Part shown: positions 47,006-54,752 of the stretch, one piece after another
Layout: each line of letters begins with the position of its first letter
Position numbering within the stretch: position 1 is the first letter of the stretch
Source: UBA6168 sp041163745
GTDB taxonomy: Bacteria; Bacteroidota; Bacteroidia; Chitinophagales; Saprospiraceae
Direction: 5' to 3'
DNA: 64,000 nucleotides
Assembly: GCA_041163745.1 (NCBI GenBank)
Contig: JBEAQU010000104.1
Location: forward strand, 1 to 64,000
Position numbers and translations under genes: made by a program
Notes under the pieces: generated by a model
The model's input: only the letters and a program-made list of their open reading frames with translations
Told to the model about the DNA's origin: nothing
Database searches by the model: none

Positions 47006-48214
47006 TCATTCGGTTCCTTCCACATAGCCTTCCAGATATGCGAAGGCGGGGGTCAATTGACCGGCTTTTACAATGGTGGCCCCGTTCAGTGCCGGATTGC
47101 CGCCCAGCCGCTCCAATTCCGGCAGCACGTGCTCCATCAATTGTCTGCCAAAAGCTTCGGAAGCATCCCTCGGCACCTCGCTGGGAAGGTTGTCTATTGC
47201 CATGACGTCCACACCCTCCGGTCGGAACGGCTCACATTCCTTTCCAGTCCGTGGGTCGTACCCGTAGACCGGCGCGTCAATCGTGCTCGGTCGGATGGTA
47301 CATGGGATGGAGGCGTCCGGTGCAATGTCACATGTTATGTCGCCGACAACCTGGATTCGAAAGTCGTCGGCCATCATGTCTTCCGCTGTGAAAAGAACCG
47401 GTGCCCGCTTGTCCCAAAAGATCCCTTGGATGAAAATATCCGCCGCTTTGCAGAACGGTAGGAAATCCGCCCGATGTCCGGAAGGGTCGCGATGATAGGC
47501 AGCCCGTTCGAAAGGCCTGCCGTCATTGCGCCGGATATAGTCGGAACTCGACAGCTGGCAAAAAACAGGACCCGATGCCGCTTCGTCGAGGAAAACCGAT
47601 GCCGGCAACCGGCGGAACCCGAGGTCCGACAGACAAGCCGCCGCTCCGTTCGCAACACGTCCGGTCCCGGTCAGCACTATCTTGACCGGCGGAAAACCGG
47701 TCTTTCCGGACACCTCCAGCGCCGCTGCAAAGCTGCGGAACGTCTTTAGCCTGGCCAGCCGGAACAGTCTGGTCCGCTCCCCATAGGCCCAGATTGCGTT
47801 GTAGGCCCCGACCAATCCGGCGAAATGACCGAAGGCGATCAGCCGGCTGCCCGTGGCGTCCCTGATGACCTCATAGTCGACGAGGGTGATTCCTTGTTGA
47901 ATCACAGCCCGCAGCAAGGCACGGTTGTACGGCTGGCGTTTGATGGTATGGGAAAAAAAGAGGTAGGTCTTGCCCTCCAACAAGGCATCAACCGGCACTT
48001 CCTTGACCCCCAGCAGGATATCGCAATCCGACAGGTCTTCTTGCAAAGGTATTCCGGCGGCCTTGTATTCCGCGTCCGGGAAGCACCTTACCGGGGACGG
48101 CTGCACCACCAGCTCGTGTCCGAGTCGAAGGCACACCTCCCGACATTGTCCGGGCGTGAGGGGAACCCGCGCATCCGGCGGCACCTTTCCCTCCCTGATG
48201 AGTCCGATTTTCAT
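47006..48214 (-). CDS. Saccharopine dehydrogenase (LYS1)-like / alanine-dehydrogenase-family protein
   Basis: 402 residues of the AlaDH/PNT N-terminal superfamily. Family features are KIGLIREGKVPPDARVPLTP, LGVKEVP, YLFFSHT and GHFAGLVGAYNAI, which fit fungal-type LYS1 (saccharopine dehydrogenase, lysine-forming) better than alanine dehydrogenase. The nucleotide loop reads VLTGTGRVANGA. VVGDITCDIAPDASIPCTIR is typical of the same group. It is likely NAD-dependent and links lysine and 2-oxoglutarate; whether for synthesis or breakdown is not shown. A well-spaced promoter lies directly upstream, and polX follows on the same strand. Confidence 0.82.
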   Translation of the reverse strand: MKIGLIREGKVPPDARVPLTPGQCREVCLRLGHELVVQPSPVRCFPDAEYKAAGIPLQEDLSDCDILLGVKEVPVDALLEGKTYLFFSHTIKRQPYNRALLRAVIQQGITLVDYEVIRDATGSRLIAFGHFAGLVGAYNAIWAYGERTRLFRLARLKTFRSFAAALEVSGKTGFPPVKIVLTGTGRVANGAAACLSDLGFRRLPASVFLDEAASGPVFCQLSSSDYIRRNDGRPFERAAYHRDPSGHRADFLPFCKAADIFIQGIFWDKRAPVLFTAEDMMADDFRIQVVGDITCDIAPDASIPCTIRPSTIDAPVYGYDPRTGKECEPFRPEGVDVMAIDNLPSEVPRDASEAFGRQLMEHVLPELERLGGNPALNGATIVKAGQLTPAFAYLEGYVEGTE

Positions 48215-48239
48215 TCGACTTTTATTTGGTCGGTCTTTG

Positions 48240-48271
48240 CAAAATTAGCAAGCCCTTTCATGCGATGACAA
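48240..48271 (-). promoter_or_regulatory. Two-element Bacteroidota promoter for the LYS1-like gene
   Basis: Minus strand: TTG (48271-48269), 21 bases, then TAATTTTG (48247-48240) followed by C. The start would lie about 20 bases before the ATG; it probably also serves polX. Confidence 0.6.
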
Positions 48272-48554
48272 GGTGTAGACACAAGGATTGATACTTTATT
48301 CGGAAACGACCGGCCCTGTGTCTCAAAAAACACCGCGATGATGGCTGAACCATAGCATTGTACCAATTTCCCATCATTTTGTTACCCGGCCCGGCAACCT
48401 CTCGACCTGCCGTGCCGCATCGTCCTTGACCCCACTTCCATTGGCCAGCATCGGCTCCGCCTAACCGAACAGAAATTATGGCCATGCTTATTTTACTGTA
48501 TTAAAGCAAAAAAAGCATGACAAGAATAAATATACTTCCACTGCAAGGTAAAAA

Positions 48555-48596
48555 ACGCACAAGTGTTTGATTGAAAAGCACAAGTGCGTATTTTTG
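48555..48596. terminator. Bidirectional intrinsic-terminator-like hairpin
   Basis: ACGCAC and GTGCGT close a stem that continues after a symmetric AA/AA internal loop as GTG/CAC. The plus strand continues ATTTTTG. The minus strand ends in a run of six T. No annotated gene points into it from nearby, which hints at an unrecognised small transcript. Confidence 0.6.
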
Positions 48597-48847
48597 TGAA
48601 CAAGGATCCTCCTTACAGCCGACCACATCGGCCGCTTGACAAAGGCTTTCCACCTGGCGAATCCTCCCTAAATTGAACGTCCTGGAAGCCCACTCCCGCC
48701 GCGGAACTACCACTTCCGCCGCTGAAAACAAACCACGAACAAATCCTTACTGTACCCTCCTCTCTCGCAGACGTCCCTGCCGCAGGGACCGATCCGTCGG
48801 ATACCAACGCCGGCGTCAACATCTATTGACTGGAAAATTAGGTAACA

Positions 48848-48943
48848 ATGGTGACTATTTGCATTTTGGTCGTGGTGGGTGCCTTGCTGATGACCGTACA
48901 GGCACGTCCTTCCCAGCCGTCCGCCCGTAAAAGCAAACCCTGA
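48848..48943 (+). CDS. Possible 31-residue membrane peptide
   Basis: ATG-to-TGA frame of 31 codons. The peptide has a hydrophobic stretch (VTICILVVVGALLMTV) followed by a basic Ser/Pro/Lys tail (RPSQPSARKSKP), the layout of many small membrane proteins. AGG lies nine bases upstream of the ATG. No homologue is known to me and a frame this short can arise by chance. Confidence 0.25.
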   Translation: MVTICILVVVGALLMTVQARPSQPSARKSKP

Positions 48944-49274
48944 CACAACCCCCGGCACCATCACCGCACCGTTCAGCTTCGGTGGAGGTTTTCGGGTTGC
49001 TTTCCGAGCCTTACAAACGGGCATGTGCAAGAAAGGTAACACTTACCCTCGGGGAACGTCACAATTGTGCAATGAATCAGCGGAACGTTTTCAAATTTCC
49101 ATCCGAACTCGACCAAATATGAATGCCGTGTGAACTTTTTGACCAGCTGAAGGGTTTTGGTTCTCGTATGGCTAGGCTTTATCTGTCACCATGACGTAGT
49201 TACGCCAGATGACAATCCTTGTCTAATCCGGTGTGAAAGTCACGGAAAAAGGAAGGTTTCATCCATACCCAACA

Positions 49275-49649
49275 GGGGGCGAATTGGAATCGACAGGTTA
49301 GAACAGCCGGTAAGTAAGCATGCCGGAGCAAGGATGTTCACTCCGTAAAAAATGGCATTCGACAATAATTGGCAATACTAAGTATGCCATGGCTGCCTAA
49401 TACAGTGTATTAGAAAGCCTTAGTGCCGCTCGTTTGATGTCCGCTACACAACGTGTCGCATTCAACCACCTTGCGGAATAGCTTTTGGGTCTTCTCCGGC
49501 CCCAGGGGCGAACTTCACGGAGATAAGCCGCGGCATGGGATCGGCCTTTGTCCTGAACCGCGGACGAAAAGCCAAACAAAGGCCTAAGCATGTAGAAAGC
49601 TTATGGGCGCTTTCGCTGGACCCGGGTTCAAGTCCCGGCGCCTCCACCA
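49275..49649 (+). ncRNA. ssrA: Transfer-messenger RNA (tmRNA)
   Basis: 375 nucleotides. The 5' end GGGGGCGAATTGGAATCGACAG and the 3' end with T arm CCGGGTTCAAGTCCCGG and encoded CCA (49647-49649) are classic. The acceptor stem GGGGGCG pairs with CGCCTCC over seven base pairs, and the third pair is G-U, the alanine identity element. The tag frame starts at 49371. Its stop codon lies in a perfect 7-bp hairpin (CTAATAC/GTATTAG), as in other tmRNAs. It rescues stalled ribosomes with SmpB, whose gene is not in the window. A strong terminator follows at once. Confidence 0.96.
49371..49400 (+). CDS. ssrA: tmRNA proteolysis tag reading frame (GNTKYAMAA)
   Basis: Nine codons from a GGC resume codon to TAA, giving Gly-Asn-Thr-Lys-Tyr-Ala-Met-Ala-Ala. 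Tags in this phylum start with Gly and end in YALAA, so start and ending fit; Met replaces the usual Leu. A rival frame from GCA at 49359 gives AFDNNWQY but lacks the degradation signal. Confidence 0.8.
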   Translation, partial: GNTKYAMAA

Positions 49650-49651
49650 CA

Positions 49652-49685
49652 AAAGCCTCCTGTCATTGAGACATGGAGGCTTTTT
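49652..49685 (+). terminator. Intrinsic terminator of ssrA
   Basis: Arms AAAGCCTCC and GGAGGCTTT, with inner TGTC/GACA pairing, followed by five T. It starts two bases after the encoded CCA end. Confidence 0.9.
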
Positions 49686-49747
49686 CCTTTCAATCGACAG
49701 TCCTCCGGGAATCAGCCCGTCCCGACCATCCGGACGCAAGGGATTGT

Positions 49748-49755
49748 TATATTTG
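49748..49755 (+). promoter_or_regulatory. Putative -7 promoter box for ctlX
   Basis: TATATTTG followed by C matches TAnnTTTG, about 42 bases before the ATG and downstream of the ssrA terminator. No TTG at the expected distance. Confidence 0.5.
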
Positions 49756-49797
49756 CAGCGAGACCCATTCCTGCTTTCATCTTTACAAAACCGGCCC

Positions 49798-50748
49798 ATG
49801 CCTCGAAAAAAGGAAGAACAAACCGCTTCTAAGGTCCTCATGGTGAGGCCTGCTCATTTCGGATTCAACGAGGAGACAGCAGACAGCAATGCTTTTCAAC
49901 GAAAACCGGGAGAAACGGATCTGGAGACGGTACGAACCAATGCCGTCTCCGAGTTCGACAGCATGGTGGAAGTCCTACGGACGCATGGCATCGAGGTATT
50001 GGTCATGGAGGACACCCCCTGGCCCGTGAAACCGGATGCGGTGTTCCCGAACAACTGGTTCAGTACCCACCGGGACGGCACCATCGTCACTTACCCCATG
50101 TTTTCCCCGTTGCGAAGGCTCGAACGACGGGAGGATATTCTCCAGCACCTGCAACATAAGTACCTGGTGAGCCGGAAAATCCGATTGGAGGAGTACGAAT
50201 CCTCCGACCAGTTTCTGGAAGGAACTGGAAGCATGGTATTTGACCGGTCTAACCGAAAGGTTTATGCCTGCCGGAGTGTCCGGACCTCGGAATACCTGCT
50301 GGATCGTTTCTGCCATTTGATGGGGTACGAACCTATGCTTTTCCATGCGGTCGACAACCAGGGAACCCCCGTCTACCACACCAACGTCATGCTGTCCGTT
50401 GCGGACACTTTCTCCATCATCTGTCTGGACATGATTCCCGACCAAAAGGAACGGCACCTCCTTTGCGAGTCCTTGTCACAGACTGGCAAACAAATTCTTG
50501 AAATCACCGCCGACCAGGTCCGGTCCTTCGCCGGGAACATGCTGCAGCTCCGCGATGCGCAAGGGAAGACCTTTCTGGTGATGTCCGCCACAGCCCACCG
50601 GTCCCTATCCCCCCGGCAATTGTCGGAAATCCGTCGGCACACGGAGATACTGCCCATTTCCATACCCACGATAGAGACTTACGGAGGGGGTAGTGTACGC
50701 TGTATGTTGGCGGAGGTCTGCCTGCCGGCCCTCGGTAGGGGAGACTGA
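49798..50748 (+). CDS. ctlX: CtlX-type citrulline/arginine-handling hydrolase (amidinotransferase fold)
   Basis: 316 residues from the ATG at 49798; the frame upstream runs through tmRNA and terminator and is not coding. Motifs of the guanidino-modifying superfamily are KVLMVRPAHFGFNEET, VFPNNWFSTH (Asp/Asn region), LEGTGSMVFDR, VYHTNVMLSV (catalytic His) and SVRCMLAEV with the nucleophile Cys. It matches the citrulline-utilisation hydrolase group, which hydrolyses ureido or guanidino groups. No ornithine or carbamate genes are adjacent. Substrate within the group is not proven. Confidence 0.88.
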   Translation: MPRKKEEQTASKVLMVRPAHFGFNEETADSNAFQRKPGETDLETVRTNAVSEFDSMVEVLRTHGIEVLVMEDTPWPVKPDAVFPNNWFSTHRDGTIVTYPMFSPLRRLERREDILQHLQHKYLVSRKIRLEEYESSDQFLEGTGSMVFDRSNRKVYACRSVRTSEYLLDRFCHLMGYEPMLFHAVDNQGTPVYHTNVMLSVADTFSIICLDMIPDQKERHLLCESLSQTGKQILEITADQVRSFAGNMLQLRDAQGKTFLVMSATAHRSLSPRQLSEIRRHTEILPISIPTIETYGGGSVRCMLAEVCLPALGRGD

Positions 50749-50997
50749 GCCTGCCCGGTTCGCTCGATTCGGGAAGCATCCGCCGGCATGACCTAGCCGG
50801 ATCGGGACAGGCAGGAACAGCCTGCGCGCACACGACCCACGTTTTGGCCGGCATGCCGCCGACGTCTTAGCAAATACCCCTTTTAACGTTACAGTTGACC
50901 GAACACCTCTTTGCCGGGCAACGAACACATCCTGGAATTCCAAACACCCTACCGGCGGAAATAATCCGCCGACGAACCACCGTCAATAACATCGCCC

Positions 50998-52542
50998 ATG
51001 TTCCGTTTCTTTACCCTGCTCGTTTCATTGCTGTGCTTGTGCGCCCCGGATCTCAACGCCCAGAAACATGGCTTCCGCGGCGTATGGGTGGCCACTGTCG
51101 CAAATATTGACTTCCCTTCCCGACCAGGACTGGACACCACCGCTTTCCGGGAGGAATGGCTGTCCATGCTGGCGCTTTACCGGTCCGTCGGTCTGAACGC
51201 CGTGTTCGTACAGGTCCGACCCGCCGGGGATGCCTTCTACCGGTCCCGGATCGCGCCTTGGTCCCAATTTCTCAGTGGCACCCAAGGTCAGGCCCTGGCC
51301 CCCGGTTTCGATCCGCTGCCCTTCATGATCGAGACGGCCCATGCAAACCAACTGGAGTTCCACGCGTGGCTGAACCCTTACCGGGCGGCCATGGATTCGA
51401 CCGGCCAGGGTCTGGATGAGAAACATCCATACAGGCAGCACCCGGATTGGTTCGTCAATTACGGCGGAAAGAAATACTTCGACCCGGGCATTCCGGCCGT
51501 CCGCAATTACATTGCAGAAGTCGTCCTCGAACTGGTGACCGACTACCAAGTGGACGGCATTCATTTCGACGACTACTTCTACCCCTATCCGGTCGCCGGA
51601 GAGGAATTCCCGGACAAAGACTCTTTCGAACGCTACGGTTTCGGCTATTCGAGCAAAGCGGATTGGCGACGGGACAACACCGATCGGATGATTCGGCAGG
51701 TGGCACAGATCATCAAACGGGTGGACGCCGGCGTAAAGTTCGGAGTCAGCCCCTTCGGAGTTTGGCGCAACATATCGTTGGATCCGGTCAACGGTTCCGC
51801 CACCCGGGCGGGCGTCAACACCTACGACGATCTTTTTGCGGATGTACGCGGCTGGCTGGAAAAAGGCTGGATTGACTATGTAGTCCCGCAGCTGTACTGG
51901 CACATGGGCTTTCCGGCCGCAGATTATGACACATTGGTGGACTGGTGGGAAAAGAACACCTTCCAACGGCAGCTTTATATCGGAATGGCTGCTTACAAGG
52001 TAGGCAACCATCCTGAGAAAGCCTGGGGAGACCCGGAGGAAATCCCTCGACAACTTGCCCGCAACCGGGCTGGCAGCCAGGTGGCAGGAGAGGTGTTCTT
52101 CAACAGCAGCTCCCTGCGGAAGAACCCCCTCGGTCTGACCGATTCCCTGCGACGACATTACGCTTTCCCCGCCCTTTGGCCTCCCATGCCTTATTTGGGC
52201 CTTCCGCTGCCCAAGCCGCCTTCATTGGGCAGACCCACCTTTCGTAAGGGAATCGTACGAATTCCTTGCAAAATGAAATACGGGACGGATTTCCCGCCGA
52301 ACTACCTGCTCGTGTACCGTTTTGCAGACCGGGCACCGGGCGATGTCGAAGATCCAGGCAATCTCCTCATGATCGTTCCGGTAAACGGCAGAAGAAAATA
52401 TCTCATTGAGGATCCGGAGCCTGTTCCTGGTGACATATTCACTTATGCGGCCACCCTGACAAACAAGGCCTACCTGGAATCGCCTGTCGGCCGACCCAGG
52501 CCTCTCAGGATTGGCAAATTTCTGCTCCGCAAGACACGGTGA
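50998..52542 (+). CDS. GHL10-family glycoside-hydrolase-like exported protein
   Basis: 514 residues with a signal peptide (FFTLLVSLLCLCAPDLNA). The TIM-barrel core has the GHL10 (formerly DUF187) features: FRGVWVATVANIDFPS, LNAVFVQVRPAGDAFY, EFHAWLNPYRA, DPGIPAVRNYIAEVV, DGIHFDDYFYPYP and YVVPQLYWHMGF. A C-terminal domain of about 130 residues follows the barrel. The family is related to GH13/GH10 folds and probably cuts a polysaccharide or cell-wall glycan; activity is poorly known. Single-gene unit, no polysaccharide locus around it. Confidence 0.9.
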   Translation: MFRFFTLLVSLLCLCAPDLNAQKHGFRGVWVATVANIDFPSRPGLDTTAFREEWLSMLALYRSVGLNAVFVQVRPAGDAFYRSRIAPWSQFLSGTQGQALAPGFDPLPFMIETAHANQLEFHAWLNPYRAAMDSTGQGLDEKHPYRQHPDWFVNYGGKKYFDPGIPAVRNYIAEVVLELVTDYQVDGIHFDDYFYPYPVAGEEFPDKDSFERYGFGYSSKADWRRDNTDRMIRQVAQIIKRVDAGVKFGVSPFGVWRNISLDPVNGSATRAGVNTYDDLFADVRGWLEKGWIDYVVPQLYWHMGFPAADYDTLVDWWEKNTFQRQLYIGMAAYKVGNHPEKAWGDPEEIPRQLARNRAGSQVAGEVFFNSSSLRKNPLGLTDSLRRHYAFPALWPPMPYLGLPLPKPPSLGRPTFRKGIVRIPCKMKYGTDFPPNYLLVYRFADRAPGDVEDPGNLLMIVPVNGRRKYLIEDPEPVPGDIFTYAATLTNKAYLESPVGRPRPLRIGKFLLRKTR

Positions 52543-52898
52543 CGAAAGGGTTACCGGAAACACCCTCCAAGACCGAACTATTCCGCACCCACACACCGTG
52601 TCCGACGGGGTCTAAAATTTTTTCCGTTCTGTATGACATTTTTGGCTGCCAGTCGGCATAAGTTTGCATCCGGTCCGCATATGCTGACCGGATGGCGATG
52701 ACAATCACCTGCTGCCGGAACCAGGCAGACAGGACGTAATACCGAGAATGCCCACACCGATCGGGTTTCCATCCGAGAAAATGAACGGAAAAGCGCCTGT
52801 TTGCGGCAAGCAAGGAAACCTGGCAGGCAGGCATCCCGTGCTGCGTCTGTGCTCAGAGTCCAGCGTACCCCCGTTCGAATCTAATTCCGCGTTTATTC
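52543..52898. other. Intergenic region with a near-perfect palindrome
   Basis: About 356 bases between two plus-strand exported-protein genes. It contains an AT-rich patch near 52610-52640 and the 28-bp palindrome listed separately. Short frames on the minus strand have no recognised content. No clear promoter box for the next gene. Confidence 0.4.
52667..52694. repeat. 28-bp near-perfect palindrome
   Basis: CATCCGGTC and GACCGGATG arms surround CGCATATGCT, so the two 14-base halves are inverted copies with one mismatch. It could be an operator, a REP-like unit or a cruciform. No second copy was noticed in the window. Confidence 0.55.
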
Positions 52899-53765
52899 AT
52901 GAGAATACTTGAGCGATGCCCGATCCTCGTGCTGTTGGTCACGCTGACCTGCTGCGCAGCCTGTTCGGATCCGGCGGAACAACGCGACGGAGCGTCGGCT
53001 TCCCCAACCGAAGAAATCCAGTTCGAAACGGTTTCCGTCCACCGCACAGCCGGTCGATGCCGTTCCAATGGCAACCACTGTGCGGAAGTCACCTTGATTT
53101 TTCCCTTGGCGGCCGGAGGAAGGGATACGGTGCGGTCGAGGATAAATCGGGTCATCCTGGAAAGTCTGCTGAAGGCCTTTCCAGCCGGCGAAACCACGGA
53201 CCTTACGGACTGGTCCGTACCCCGGCTGGAAACTGCCGCCGAGACTTTTGTCCGGCAGTGGTCGGATGCATTTGAAGCCGATGCCAACGGGATCGGCAAC
53301 AGGCAGTTGCTGGTGACCGGGGAATCCGCCGGCTGTCGGCATGACGTCGCTTCCGTTTCCCTGGGCGTTTATGTCTTGCATGAAGACGACCACCCGGTTT
53401 CCTATACCATTATACATAATTTCGACTTACGCAACGGTGCGCTTATTGGCTGGCCCGATTTGGTCGACAGCCTCCCGTCCTTCCGTGACTTTGTCAGCCG
53501 CCAACTTCTGCAATCTCTGGAAGGCACGGATTTACTTCCAAGGAACAGTCCTGGACACCTCCCAGAAAAACCGGATCTCCCGCAGCACTTCGAACTGACG
53601 GAGGACGGGCTGTACCTTTGGTACAACCCATTCGAACTGGGGATGTTTTCGAGCGGTCCGACCGATCTGCTGATACCTTATGATTCCTTGCAGGGTTTTC
53701 TGCGGACGGACCGTATCGGCTGTCTCAGGTTCCAAGCCGCAACAATCCGTCCAGGTGTTCAATGA
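52899..53765 (+). CDS. DUF3298-type exported (probable lipo-) protein
   Basis: 288 residues. The N-terminus (PILVLLVTLTCCAACSDP) looks like a lipoprotein signal with Cys22, though the lipobox is not textbook. The mature part has the RsiV/DUF3298 layout: a beta-rich half with predicted core strands, then SVSLGVYVLHEDDHPV and a DUF3298 C-terminal unit (FELTEDGLYLWYNPFELG, LLIPYDSLQGFL). Related domains sense or bind cell-wall ligands in RsiV, but this protein lacks an anti-sigma part. Its 3' end overlaps the convergent miaA by 41 bases. Confidence 0.75.
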   Translation: MRILERCPILVLLVTLTCCAACSDPAEQRDGASASPTEEIQFETVSVHRTAGRCRSNGNHCAEVTLIFPLAAGGRDTVRSRINRVILESLLKAFPAGETTDLTDWSVPRLETAAETFVRQWSDAFEADANGIGNRQLLVTGESAGCRHDVASVSLGVYVLHEDDHPVSYTIIHNFDLRNGALIGWPDLVDSLPSFRDFVSRQLLQSLEGTDLLPRNSPGHLPEKPDLPQHFELTEDGLYLWYNPFELGMFSSGPTDLLIPYDSLQGFLRTDRIGCLRFQAATIRPGVQ

Positions 53766-54651
53766 CGGCGGCGGAATCGGAAGGATGGAAAGGGGTCCAA
53801 CCACCTTGGTTGCGAAACCAGGTATCCTGGCGTTTCGCGTACTGACGCGTATGTTGTCTGATGAGTCCTACCGCCGTGGCAAGTGAGATTTCCCCTTCGA
53901 CATGACGGAACATTTCCTGGTAGCCGACCGTCTGCAAGGCCTGCAGGTGCCGGTACGGAAACAGGCTGCGCACCTCCTGTTCCAATCCGGCCGCCAGCAT
54001 CTGATCCACCCGGGCATCGATTCGGCCAAACCGTTCCTGCCGGTCCATACCAAGCAGCAGGTGAACAGGCGTGAACGGCCTCGTTTTTCGTCCACTGCCC
54101 AGAAACCGCGAGTAGGGAAGACCTGTCACGTAACAAATGCTGAGTGCTCTCACAAGCCGACGGGGATTCATGATATCCACCGTCCGGTAATAGGAAGGGT
54201 CCAACCGTTTGAGCTCCTGCTGCAGACAGCGCAATCCGTCCGGTTCCTCCGCCGTCAGGTTAAGATCCGCCACAACAGCGTCGGGCACGGATGGAAAAAC
54301 ATCCAACCCTTCGCATACAGCCTTCAGATATAGTCCGGAACCGCCTGCCATCACGACCACCCTATGCTTCCGGTAAAGCTGTTCCAGACTCGCCATCACA
54401 TCCGCCTCGTACCGCCCGACGGAATAAGGTTCGTGTATGCTGACAGATCCGATGAAATGATGAGGCACAGCAGCCAGCTCCGATTCGGACGGCTTCGCTG
54501 TGCCGACCGACATCTCCCGATAAATTTGCCGGCTGTCAGCTGAGATGATCTCCGTATCAAAATGGCGAGCCACCCGGATGGCGAGTTCCGTTTTTCCGGT
54601 CGCGGTAGCACCTCCGATCACCACCAGGAATTTTTGTTCCTCATCCGACAT
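53725..54651 (-). CDS. miaA: tRNA dimethylallyltransferase
   Basis: 308 residues. The P loop reads GGATATGKTELAIRV, followed by SADSRQIYREMSVGTAKP and MAGGSGLYLKAV, all diagnostic of MiaA. It adds dimethylallyl to A37 of tRNAs that read UNN codons. The C-terminus (RHTRQYAKRQDTWFRNQ) is complete. It shares its upstream region with the divergent acyltransferase gene; the two promoter boxes are only nine bases apart. Confidence 0.96.
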   Translation of the reverse strand: MSDEEQKFLVVIGGATATGKTELAIRVARHFDTEIISADSRQIYREMSVGTAKPSESELAAVPHHFIGSVSIHEPYSVGRYEADVMASLEQLYRKHRVVVMAGGSGLYLKAVCEGLDVFPSVPDAVVADLNLTAEEPDGLRCLQQELKRLDPSYYRTVDIMNPRRLVRALSICYVTGLPYSRFLGSGRKTRPFTPVHLLLGMDRQERFGRIDARVDQMLAAGLEQEVRSLFPYRHLQALQTVGYQEMFRHVEGEISLATAVGLIRQHTRQYAKRQDTWFRNQGGWTPFHPSDSAAVIEHLDGLLRLGT

Positions 54652-54661
54652 GTTACCTTTG
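54631..54661 (+). promoter_or_regulatory. Two-element promoter for the acyltransferase gene
   Basis: TTTTTG (ending 54636), 17 bases, then TACCTTTG (54654-54661) followed by C. It overlaps the first codons of miaA on the other strand. The start would be near 54668, 85 bases before the ATG. Confidence 0.6.
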
Positions 54662-54669
54662 CATTTTTA

Positions 54670-54677
54670 CAAAAATA
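54670..54677 (-). promoter_or_regulatory. Putative -7 promoter box for miaA
   Basis: Minus strand TATTTTTG matches TAnnTTTG, 19 bases before the miaA ATG. It faces and nearly touches the plus-strand box, so the two promoters must exclude or influence each other. No upstream TTG at proper spacing. Confidence 0.45.
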
Positions 54678-54752
54678 GCACTTTGCGCCAACACATCGGG
54701 AACCCCTTACGGCAGTCCCCGAACGACAATCCTTCAACTCAACACATCGGCA

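Larger units (their letters stand above)
48272..49274. other. One-kilobase stretch without a recognised gene, upstream of ssrA
   Basis: It contains a strong inverted repeat with T runs on both sides (48555-48596), a 31-codon frame for a membrane peptide (48848-48943) and the ssrA promoter area. Longer frames on either strand look like shadows with no family similarity. Base composition changes from AT-rich (48480-48600) to GC-rich and back. Confidence 0.4.

Noticed and set aside
49603..49797. A 65-residue extension of CtlX into the tmRNA gene
   Set aside because: The extra codons read through the tmRNA 3' end and its terminator; the conserved start is at 49798.
52505..52834. A 109-codon minus-strand frame that could be a decayed mobile element
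   Set aside because: No transposase or RAYT motif, no terminal repeats or target duplication; kept only as intergenic DNA with a palindrome.
54670..54691. A complete two-element promoter for miaA
   Set aside because: The only TTG upstream of TATTTTTG on the minus strand is about 11 bases away, too close for the consensus; kept as a single-box call.
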